From assembly GCA_963576475.1 (NCBI GenBank), contig OY754982.1:10876546-10940545 (forward strand): a stretch of DNA of 64,000 nt. The letters are read 5' to 3'. Source of the stretch: Molanna angustata. Lineage: Eukaryota > Arthropoda > Insecta > Trichoptera > Molannidae. Below, piece after piece: positions 31,480 through 40,917 of this stretch; the first letter of the stretch is position 1, and every line of letters starts with the position of its first letter. Both the position numbers and the translations under genes were made by a program. The notes under the pieces were generated by a model. It was not told where the DNA came from, did no database searches, and saw only the letters and a program-made list of their open reading frames with translations.

Positions 31480-31620
31480 ACTAGCGTTCTGCGAAGGGGC
31501 CGTTTTCAGTCCCTATATGCGGAGCGGGTTGAGGTGGGTGAAGCTATATTTAGAAAAAACATATGGGGCTTTGCATATGGGGCCGTTTACAGTCTCCATA
31601 ATCTAGAACGGGTGGTGGAG
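31480..31620 (+). repeat. decayed repeat with GGGGCCGTTT..AGTC
   Basis: GGGGCCGTTTTCAGTCCCTA and ATGGGGCCGTTTACAGTCTC are two related phrases about 80 bases apart. The second, with CTAGAACGGGTGGTGG, is the inverse of part of 18590-18625. Element type unknown. Confidence 0.45.
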
Positions 31621-32682
31621 CGACATATTAAATAACTAATAGAAAATCAAACACGTAAAATTATAAAATGGAAATACACAAGCAACAAAGAAAGGAAGGG
31701 GATAGAGGTTGTAGGAGGAGGGAGAGGATGGAGAGGGGGTGTCAGTTTAAAGTTATTGATTAGAGATGTATAAAAGCTTTAGTCTTTTTTTAAAAGTAGA
31801 ATCGATTAAGACGTCGACGTCGTAATATCTACTATACTATTTAACATATTATGCATAAGTATCGAAATATCTTATTCAATGTCTGCAGAAAATTTAAGTC
31901 AGTTAAATAACTACTTTAATTATTGTTGTACGCCCATCATATATATATGAACAATTATTATTTATAAATGTGCATTCTCGCCTGAAGAATAATTATGTGC
32001 AGTAGCACACAGTATGTTAATTATTACCAAAGAAATGACTATGTAGGTACCTTGATCGCCAACAAAAATATCATGTGTAAGACGTGCGCACAATCAATTA
32101 TTTACAGCTATTTATCAAAACGTACAAATTGAGTGAAGATCATTTATCAGCCATACATATTACCAACGCGTCGTATCGATTTGAGACGGCAGGAATAAAA
32201 AAATCCTTTGAAACCAACCAACCTTAATAGGTTAAACCCAAAAAATATCGTCATGTTTATATATGTTTCCATTTATCAATACGTGACATATTATATAGAT
32301 ATTTTGAAAAATAGTCTTTGAAGGGTTAGGTAGAAATACATGAGCAACCCAAACACACAATTCTGTATTTTCACTCATACTTTGTCCACTTTTTCATTTA
32401 TAATAGTTAATTTAAATTATAAAAAATACTTCCTTGTACCTTGCGTAAGTGGCACTTTTATTATTCATCATCATCCTCAACGCCACAGCCCTTGCTGGAT
32501 CCTAGATGCCTCCAAGAATCTTCTCAAATACTACTCTATCATTGCCTGCCACCATTCATTTCTGCTGCCCCAGACAACGCCGTCCAACCATCGTATTTAA
32601 GGTCACCTTCTATCGGTTGGGTCATTAGATAACACCCTTTTTGGAGCTCCAGATCATCCGTACGGTGCAAATGCTGGAAATG
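31621..32682. other. stretch without a recognised gene
   Basis: AT-rich to 32440. The part at 32455-32650 (CATCATCATCCTCAACGCC, CTTCTCAAATACTACTC) looks like an inverted LINE coding remnant, but I could not fix a clade or frame. Confidence 0.35.
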
Positions 32683-32770
32683 TTGGAAGAAATTTCCTAA
32701 TGGCAATAAGCCCGCTAGTGTACAATATATTTGTTTATAATATGCACAGAAAGATGAATAAATAAATGTC
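32683..32770 (+). mobile_element. LINE 3' end of the TGGAAGAAATT type
   Basis: TGGAAGAAATTTCC, TAAT, GGCAATAAGCCCGCTAGTGT, a T-rich part and (AAATAAAT)n near 32760. It matches 3685-3760 closely. Confidence 0.7.
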
Positions 32771-32799
32771 CCAGCCAACGTAATCTGTTATTCTTAATT

Positions 32800-32975
32800 C
32801 ACTTGACTACGCTGATATCCTGGTAAAGATCATAGAGCTTGGTGTAATATCTTTTACGCCAAGTTTGACCGTCGTTAATAGGTAAAAGGCGTCCAGTCTG
32901 TTTTCATCGTGTTTTGTTAATATCCAGGTTTCCGAGGCATATGTTAAGACTGGTGTAATTAGTGTCTGGTAATAA
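32800..32975 (-). mobile_element. RTE-like LINE remnant
   Basis: The minus strand reads LITPVLTYASETWILTKHDE, then NRLDAF, which matches the segment after the reverse-transcriptase core of RTE-type ORF2 (RPVLTYASETW.LTK.DE..L..F). With 33725-33948, which carries an earlier part of the same protein on the same strand, it may derive from one copy split by a 750-base insertion holding a SINE and a LINE 3' end. Confidence 0.7.
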
Positions 32976-33255
32976 TAATAATAATAATGAACACTTCCTT
33001 GCACCTTGGTGAGTTTATTTTCTTCCAAATAAAATGTAAATGCACTATTACAAACAACAGAATAGACAATTGAAAAAAAGTGAAACAAATAATTTATTTC
33101 CACAATTTTTGGTTGTGTGTGCATGACTCAAAATGAAATATTGTATTTAGAAGGAAAGATGCATACGTTTGAATGCGTAGCGTATATATGTACATGTACT
33201 TATATTATATGTAAATGTATCTATAAATAAACAACGTAATAGACAATAACATAAA

Positions 33256-33482
33256 ACTAGCTCACCTTAGCACAGGCTATGCCTAGTGAGGGGGCTAGTA
33301 ACAAAGATACAAACAAAAAGATATGGCTTAAACTATGTAAGCACCAGTGAAGTGGTAAATTGATATTTATTGAAATGAGATAACTGATATTTACATTGTA
33401 TATATGTTAACTATGTATGAATAAGCTTATATTATCTTAAGATATTTTGTATCTCATATATACTGTATATTTTTGGATAGAA
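33256..33482 (+). mobile_element. LINE 3' end with stem-loop, partial
   Basis: ACTAGC and GCTAGT (33256-33299) bracket GCACAGGCTATGCCTAGT, a core like that of the CR1 stem-loop at 8426-8460 (ACAGGCTAAGCCTAGT). Only six outer base pairs survive. Confidence 0.5.
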
Positions 33483-33672
33483 ATAAATAAAAATAACAAT
33501 AAAAATAAATATTGCCGTGTGGCAATTTCTTCAAACTAAGCAGTGTTTACAGCCTAGAGAAGCAATATTTGCGTGAGAAATGAATTTTAAATAAATTTCT
33601 CCTCTGCTGGGAATCGAACCCAGGACGCCCGCACAGAAACCTATACCAAACCCTATGCCACGGCGGTCGGCA
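33483..33672 (-). mobile_element. tRNA-headed SINE, family C, copy 1, with LINE-like tail
   Basis: On the minus strand: GCCGACCGCCGTGGCATAGG (head), CCTGGGTTCGATTCCCAG (B box in a paired arm), a body with TCACGCAAATATTGCTTC, then TTGAAGAAATTGCC ACAC GGCAATA and an A/T tail. The last part is the same hairpin as in the LINE 3' end at 21648-21755. The A box is weak. Confidence 0.8.
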
Positions 33673-33702
33673 TATGGTCTGCCGACCGCCGTATAGGGTG
33701 GC
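33655..33702. repeat. head-to-head SINE C junction
   Basis: ACCCTAT followed by GGCGGTCGGCA is mirrored, after TATGGTC, by TGCCGACCGCC and GTATAGGGT, which is the start of a second SINE C in the opposite direction that stops after about 25 bases. Confidence 0.65.
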
Positions 33703-33724
33703 TTTAGTTTTTCTGGACAATAGA

Positions 33725-33948
33725 CGTGACTACAACTGTGCAATGAGACCAAAGTAGCTTCGGTTAGCTGCAAAAATCCTCTTCACAATCTCAATGCTAA
33801 CGATGTAACCGAGATAATATGTAAACTGTTCCGCTGTTTCAAATATGTAGTTATTGATGATTGTTGAAGATTGGGTGATGCCGGGTATCTGTATGACTGG
33901 CATATACTTTGTTTTTGCCTTATTGATTTGTAGTCCAATCCAATATTG
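33725..33948 (-). mobile_element. RTE-like LINE remnant, reverse-transcriptase palm region
   Basis: The minus strand reads IGLQINKAKTKYMPV, YIFETAEQFTYYLGYIVS and EIVKRIFAANRSYFGLIAQL. These are the segments after the YADD motif in RTE-type reverse transcriptases (GLQIN..KTKYM, F.YLG, EI..RI..ANR.YFGL). The catalytic motif itself is outside the fragment. Confidence 0.75.
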
Positions 33949-33954
33949 TGGTGA

Positions 33955-34315
33955 ATTTATTTCCATGTGGCAATTACTTCCAACTAACCAGCGTTTCTAG
34001 CTCATAGAAGCAATATTTGCGTGAGAAATAAATTTAAATAAATGCCTCCTCTGCTGGGGATCGACGAAAACATTGCTGAAGTGAAGACCGGGATTCTGCA
34101 AGATTCCACAAGGGCGGTCACCGAACAGATGGATGGAAGGATTTATTGGACCAGAGTGGATGTGAGTCGTACATGAACGGGAGGAGTGGAGAAGGAGAGG
34201 AGGGGCCTATGTCCTGCACTGGGCAAACACTGGCTGATGATAATTGAGATGGAACCCAAGACGCCCGCACAGAAGCCAAACGTGTTGCCAACTGTCCCAT
34301 GGCGGTCAGTATTTA
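33955..34315 (-). mobile_element. SINE family C, copy 2, interrupted
   Basis: The tail and body lie at 33955-34061 (TTGGAAGTAATTGCCACATG in minus sense) and the head at 34251-34315 (GACCGCCATGGGAC, GCGGGCGTCTTGGGTT in minus sense). A piece of a LINE tail at 34062-34250 separates them. Confidence 0.7.
34062..34250 (+). mobile_element. LINE carboxy-terminal tail inserted in a SINE
   Basis: The plus strand reads EQMDGRIYWTRVD and GLCPALGKHWLMII, ending GGCTGATGATAATT. The phrase GGGGCCTATGTCCTGCACTG is a common LINE 3' tail in insects. It breaks SINE C copy 2 within the B box region; GGATCGA and AGATGGA at the two edges may be a worn target duplication. Confidence 0.55.
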
Positions 34316-34371
34316 CTATTGAAACCTATTTAAGCAAATGTATACCTACCTAAAAATATTACGATTTCTTT

Positions 34372-34935
34372 TGTCATCATCATCATCATTGGCCCAGTCC
34401 GTTGTGAGCCTTGGCCTCCTTTAGAATCCGTCGCCATTCCTCCCTGCACTCTGCGGCTCTCTTCCAGTTGTAAAGTCTTCCAGCGCTCGTATATCAGCCT
34501 CCACATCGTCCAGCCATCTCATTTTTGGTCTACCTCTGCCTCTTCTACCGTCTGGTATGGTGTTAAAACCTTGTTTGGAGTACGATCATCACTCATCCTG
34601 TGGACATGGCCCAACCATTGCAGTCTTCTTATTTTAACGAACTGTACAATGTTAGGTTCGCCATACAGTGCCTCTAATTCGTGGTTGAATCGTCTCCTTC
34701 ACACTCCATTTTCATAGACAGGACCAAATATCTTTCTGAGGACTTTCCTTTCAAATCTCTTTTGGTCACTACCCAGTATTCGGCACCATATGCAATGACT
34801 GGACAGAGGAGGAGCGTTTTATAAAATGTTGTTTTGGTTTTACTACCAAGCATTTTGACCTCAGATGCTTATATCTACAGCCCATCTGTTTGCTGCTGAT
34901 AGCCGGGCTTTAATTTCGGTTACTTATGTCATACG
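34372..34935 (-). mobile_element. RTE-like LINE remnant, end of ORF2
   Basis: The minus strand encodes RFERKVLRKIFGPVYENGV, stop, RRRFNHELEALYGEPNIVQF, IRRLQWLGHVHRMSDD, then after a frame change GRGRPKMRWLDDVEADIRAL and RRPR near the (TGA)n tail. This is the typical end of RTE-type ORF2. At least one stop and one frame change are present, so it is dead. Its last 60 codons resemble those at 164-320. Confidence 0.85.
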
Positions 34936-35814
34936 CTGGGATTATTCCAAAATCGTTTAGCAATGATTGTATCTATAAATGAACCACGTACAAATGTTAA
35001 ATTCCATGTTTCAAAAGAAAGTTATTATTATTCTTTATATGCATTGTTCAAGGTTGACCTCATCCAACTGATTTTTTTTCAATACCGTTCAAAGAAGGTG
35101 TTTGACACCCCATTGCGTAAAATGTTAATTTTCTCCCTTGGAATGTTTATCATTAGACCCTTTTCCGTATACCTACATTATAAATCAAAAAAAATAATTT
35201 ATTCCATTGGAGTGGCGCTCGTTCTGTAACACAGGATACCTCTCTTCTCGTACTCTTGGCTATAATATTATGATACCATTTTAAAACAAACTTATTAAGG
35301 TATATAGGTACCCACTCGAGATAATAAATTATTATCTTGGGTCAAAAAGCACAAAAAACAAAAATACAAAATGCCCTATAAATGTTGTACTAAATAATTT
35401 ATTGCTAATAGAAATATTTATTTAAACCCTTTAGGGACGAAGGTAAGGTCGTTATTTCTGACTCGTTTACTAATGTTTTATAAAAAGAAAACTTAATATT
35501 AGCGTTCATACTATCATTTCATATCCCTATTTGAAGTAGGCTGAGAAAAATAGTAGTAGTAACATCATATATAAAAAATTAATACATCTAGTTTAATCAA
35601 AAAATAAAACGTTTTGAAACAAATAATTAAAGTAATAATATGTTATTAAATAATATAAATATCATGTAAAACTATGAAGAACATTGAATGTTTTTCCAAC
35701 TGTCGATTCGTTCATGAGAATTCAATTCTCTTAATGAATCGACATTATTAAGCCAAGATGCGTGTACGAAGGAAAATTTTGTATGGTGTAGTGGACCTTT
35801 TTGCATGCTAATAA
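34936..35814. other. AT-rich stretch, no gene seen
   Basis: An 88-codon plus frame at 34963-35229 is hydrophobic by AT-rich composition and has no recognisable domain. Confidence 0.3.
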
Positions 35815-36345
35815 CACCAACTAGAGGCCTCGTAGCATATATGTTCACATACATGGATTTACTCAGAATTCGGAGTAGAACATTTTATGTGAGTTTTGTG
35901 TGTATGTGTGTCTGTGTGTCTGTCTGTCCCCCCTTATAACTTTTGATCCGCTCAATTTACAGATCTCAAATTTTCAGAATATATAAACAGTTATAGGCCC
36001 ACAAAACTTTTATACTCAGAATTGTGAATTTTTGTTTCAGTCAGAGGTTATCAACTTTTGAAATTTCGGTTAATTTTTCCATATATCTCAGAAACCATAA
36101 AAGCTAGAACGCTGAAAATTGGTATAAAGGTAGACAAGTACAATATCTCAAATTAATTTTTTTTTTTAAATTCCAGGATTTCTCAAACATTTTTTATTAA
36201 GAAAAATATTTTTTTTATGATAAATTTATGTGTTTAACTGCCTATATTTCCATTTTTTTTAAATATCGAAAAAACCCGAAACACCCCAACTAGATAATAA
36301 TTTTATATAAAAAATAATAACATTGTATTAGCACATCTCAAATTT
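35815..36345 (+). repeat. dispersed repeat family G, copy 2
   Basis: GAGGCCTCGTAGCATATATG, a short TGTGTG run, CCCCCTTATAACTTTTGATC, and the same A-rich continuation as at 2430-2960, including the segment before GAAACACC.CAACTAGATAAT. Confidence 0.75.
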
Positions 36346-36369
36346 TTTCGAACAATTTTTATAAAAATT

Positions 36370-36730
36370 GAATTTAGTGACGACATTGCTTCATAAAATT
36401 TGTATGGTAGTAGCTTACACACAATATCTATGAAGACTAAATTGTTTGATACTAATCTCCAAACATACATACATACCATCATGCAGTTTTCATATTCTGG
36501 GTAGGATCAAAGGACTGACCTCCATACTATCCTATCTTGACATATATACCTAGGTACATGTGTTGTATAGAAAATCAAATATCTTTAAATATTAAATAAT
36601 TTGTATTTATGGGTTTATAGTTTGGTACTTATTCTTCAACTATACGTACTATCGCTATCGACAGTTGGATCTCATGTGTTACATGCAACTAGTAATTACT
36701 TATGTATTCAGCACCTAATCTTCGAAAGGA
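36370..36730 (-). mobile_element. MITE-like family F, copy 2
   Basis: Read on the minus strand it has TAACACATGAGATCCAACTG, then GGTATGTATGTATGTTTGG, AGATTAGTATCAAAC and GTCGTCACTAAATTC, in the same order as 27880-28155. It carries about 90 extra internal bases. Confidence 0.6.
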
Positions 36731-36924
36731 GACAAGACTTGTGGTTTCTTTATGTTTGGTGGTAAACTATAACACATTTTGAGACCTATATGGTTGAAAC
36801 TATTTTGTGTAGGTACAAGTTCATCTCGTTTTTGGAAGTCTAAAATCCTGACATCTTCTCTTAGGCTAACTGTGAACATTTGCATTGAATAAGATATTTT
36901 TTGCACATATTTTGGAAGCATATT

Positions 36925-37364
36925 ATTTCTCATTTAGTAAATCATAGATAATATGTTGTATATAATGTATTTCTCATTTAGTAAATCATAGATAATATGT
37001 GGTATATAATGTATTTCTCATTTAGTAAATCATAGATAATATGTTGTATATAATGTATTTCTCATTTAGTAAATCATAGATAATATGTTGTATATAATGT
37101 ATTTCTCATTTAGTAAATCATAGATAATATGTTGTATATAATGTATTTCTCATTTAGTAAATCATAGATAATATGTTGTATATAATGTATTTCTCATTTA
37201 GTAAATCATAGATAATATGTTGTATATAATGTATTTCTCATTTAGTAAATCATAGATAATATGTTGTATATAATGTATTTCTCATTTAGTAAATCATAGA
37301 TAATATGTTGTATATAATGTATTTCTCATTTAGTAAATCATAGATAATATGTTGTATATAATGT
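36925..37364. repeat. ten-unit 44-bp tandem array
   Basis: ATTTCTCATTTAGTAAATCA and TAGATAATATGTTGTATATA form a 44-bp unit repeated ten times with a single T-to-G change seen in the second unit. Such uniformity implies recent amplification or homogenisation. No partner array exists in the window. Confidence 0.97.
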
Positions 37365-37902
37365 ACTTATTGCTTTACTGTCATTGTTTTTAGTTTATCT
37401 GACGTTAAGTTACATTAATTAATTGAACTTCACATTCCTCTCTTGACGTACATTACATATATGCTTCATTCACACCAGTAGCGGAATTGCTTATACCTAT
37501 AAGCCGAAAATCTTGGCTTACCTATGAATTTAAAGTTAAGAAATCCAAGACCTAATATTTTTTTGTGATTTATTGAAACCATACTACAACATAAATAATT
37601 GAACCGTATTGACATCGTGTAGATACGATGCTTGACAGGGCCATAAATATAAATATTATTTTAGCATGTGATTTAAAAATATTTTCATGGCCTCTTAAAT
37701 AAACAAAAAGCATTAAATTTTCGACGTTTCCGAATTTTCTTTCAGGGTTTGCCTAGTCCGAAATTTCTAGGCACGTCTCTGATTCACACCCATAACTCGA
37801 TCGAAGATTTTTTTGTGATTACCACTATATCATAATTTATTATTTTTTTAGTCATTTTAAGGCAGAATTTGATCTTCCAATAAATGTTAAATTTTATTTC
37901 AA
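37365..37902. other. AT-rich stretch, no gene seen
   Basis: Contains a phrase shared with nothing else recognised here. No coding frame. Confidence 0.3.
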
Positions 37903-40900
37903 ACTAGCCTTTATGTCCCGCCGTTGGCCAAGAATGTAAAACTGTGAAGGAATAAGCAATCGTTTTTATAATATTGTCACCCAATTATTTTGCAATATCG
38001 GACTATGAAAAGTGGTTTGAAATTTGATTGAGTTTAAGCATTGTAAAATGTTCAAGTGATGGCCACAACCCATTCTTTTTTATATATTGCTATAAAGTGT
38101 GAATGAAGTATAATATACAATTTCTGCACGCATGGACTACGCGAAATGGTTTTAAATATGACAGTTTATCAACGTTGTACACAACCCCCATTTTTAAATA
38201 TTATCATCGAAAACAAATTGTAATATATACCTATTGAAAATTTAGTAATTTTGGATGTTGGAATGTGGTTTAAATTTGATTAAATAATGTACTGAAAAGA
38301 TCTAGTGTTGGTCACATCCCATTCGTTTTTATATTTTTTCATCAAGTGTGCATTATATTTTTGCACAATTAGACTGATAGACTTAAAATTGACACAAAAG
38401 TCTACATTAACGAAGAAGAAAAAGACTTAAACTATAATAAATAGTTTTTAATTTGAATATAAACGTTGTGAAGAGTTCAGTAATGGCCACAACCCCCATT
38501 ATTTAAATATCGTCAACGAAATCAAATATGAAGGTGTTGAAAATTATTCAAAATAGGATGATATAAATGGTTTAAATTTGATTAAACAAAAGTATTGAAA
38601 ATATTCTAGTGCAGGTTACATCGTCACATCCCACATCCCATTCGTTTTTACATATGTATTTTCATCAAGTGTGCATATTGTTAATAATATTTCTGCACAA
38701 TAGACTATTAGACTTAAAACTAACCCAAAAGTCTAAATAAAAAAGAGAAGAATAAGTATAAGACTATAAGAAATAGTTTGTATAAAAAACTATTTCAATG
38801 GTCTACATAAAATAAGAAAAAATACATAAAATAGAAGAATTAGACTATTGGAAATAGATTGCATAAAAACTGACTAAAAGGTCTACATAAAAGAAGAAGA
38901 AGATTAATCCATAGGAAATAGTTTTGTATAAAATTCACCAAAGTTCTACATAAAATAAGAAAACGAAGAAAAAGAATTAGACTCCACGAACGGTCGCTTC
39001 AGACCCTTCAGTACCTCCCATCCCTTCAATCCATCATTACGTCCCTTCCAATCAGGCCCTTCAGTACCTCCCGTCCCTTTAGGCCCTTTTATACCTCCCA
39101 TCCCTTCAGGCCCTTTAGTGCATCCCTTACCTTCATTACATCCCGTCCCTTCAGCCGCTTAAGAAAAGTTTAAATCCAGAAACCATCCTGGAAGAACCGC
39201 GAAGAGATGAAAGGACCTTCTTTTCCCAGGATACTCCACCTTCAATGGTAAAATGACTAAATACACGAAGAAGAAGAAGAAAAAAGTTTAAATCCAGATA
39301 CCTGCGAAGATATGGAAGGAAAATTGGACCTTCTTTTCCCAGGATACTCCACCTTCAAAGGTAAAATGACTAAATACACGAAGAAGATGAAGAAAAAAGT
39401 TTAAATCCAGATACCTGCGAAGATATGGAAGGAAAATTGGACCTTCTTCTCCCAGGATAGTCCACCTAAAATGTCCAGGTAAAATGACCAAATGCACGAT
39501 GAAGAAGAAAAAAGTTTATATCCAAAAACCGTCTTGGAAGACTTGCGAAGAGTTGGAAGAACAGTTGGACCTTCTTCTCCCAGTATTCTCCAACTTCATA
39601 GGTAAAATGACCAAAAATACATGAAGAAGAAGAAGAAGAAGAAAAAAGTTTAAATCCAGAAACCTGCGAAGAGATGGAAGGACAATTGGAACTTCTTCTC
39701 CCAGGTTAGTCCACCTTCATAGGTAAAATGACCAAATACACGATGAAGAAGAAGAAGAAAAAAGTTTAAATCCAGGAACCGTCCTGGAAGACCTGCGAAG
39801 AAATGGAGAGACAGTCGGACCTTCGTTTCCCAGGATATTCCGCTTTCATTGGTAAAATGACCAAATACACGAAGAAGAAGAAAAATAAGAAAAAAATTTA
39901 AATCCAGAAACCATCCCGGGCATACGCTCGACAATTCACCAAAGTTTCATTGTAATCGGACAAACGGTTTAGGAGCACATAGCATACATGCATCCATACA
40001 TAAATAAATAAATAAAATAATTTTCCTATAGGAAATCAGTATATTGTTGATTTGTAAGTAAATAGTATTAGGTAGGTACCTACCTACAACAATGTTCTAA
40101 ATAAATTCGATTCATATCAAATTTTATTTGAATATCAGAATCTTTCCGTAACCATAGTAACCATCGAACATATAAAATATTACTATCAAATGGGCTCGAT
40201 ACATTTTTTTGGATATGTAGGTAGGTACCTACATACATTGGTTTGTTCGAAGCCACAAAAACGAAAATTGTCCAAAATATCAAATATTACATACAAATTA
40301 TGCAATTTTATTATGCCTATATCTTTACTAATAATTAACAGACTTTTACAATATATGTCTTAAAACTTGCTGTAATGTCTTGTGTTTCATTTTATTATTT
40401 CATAATCACATTTATTTCAAAGGTATATTATTTTAAAGAACATATTCATTCGGTAGGAAAATTAAATATCGTATGAAAAGATATTAAAATGGCGGGGTTA
40501 TATGTACATTTGTACAAAACGCTTACTTTAAAAATAAGTTAAACATTATAATTATACAAAATATTCACCATGTTTTTCACTTAAACGCTAAGTTATACTT
40601 GAAAATATATTTTCTTCGTGTAAATACGTACTTCTAACTTTTAAACTAACAGATATTTGCGTGCAAAATGTACACTTTTTTGACAGATATGACTTGGAAA
40701 ATTTTGTATGAAAAAAATAATTATTGAAATATTTTTAAAATTCAGCATTTTTATCGCATTATTTTTAGCGTGACACTGCATCAGGTATACTGGTACACGT
40801 TCGCACATAAATTAGATTTTTAGATGCTCTTGGTTTTTCAGAAGGCGTGAGACAAACACACACACACACACATACACACACACATACACTAACATTTTGA

Positions 40901-40917
40901 TTGCTTTATTACTTTAG
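37903..40917 (+). repeat. 3.0-kb tandem duplication, first copy
   Basis: Starts ACTAGCCTTTATGTCCCGCC and ends TTGCTTTATTACTTTAG. It comprises an ACTAG-type element with three tandem arrays (to about 40010) and a unique-looking 900-bp tail with GTAGGTACCTAC palindromes and an (AC)n run at 40857-40890. The next copy starts at the following base. In a stretch of about 210 bases near the end of each copy I counted four substitutions. No protein-coding frame was recognised. Confidence 0.9.
38690..39965 (+). repeat. three tandem arrays inside the first 3-kb copy
   Basis: First, about four decayed ~70-bp units with GGAAATAG, ATAAAAACT and GGTCTACATAAAAGAAGAAG (38690-38985). Second, decayed 18-bp units with CCTCCCGTCCCTTCAGGC (38990-39160). 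Third, about six ~120-bp units with GTTTAAATCCAG, CCTGCGAAGAGATGGAAGGA, TTCATAGGTAAAATGACC and (GAA)n (39165-39965). The order matches the element at 23528-24735. Confidence 0.8.

Noticed and set aside
36925..37364. CRISPR-like array
   Set aside because: Units are contiguous 44-bp repeats with no unique spacers, and the context is eukaryotic.
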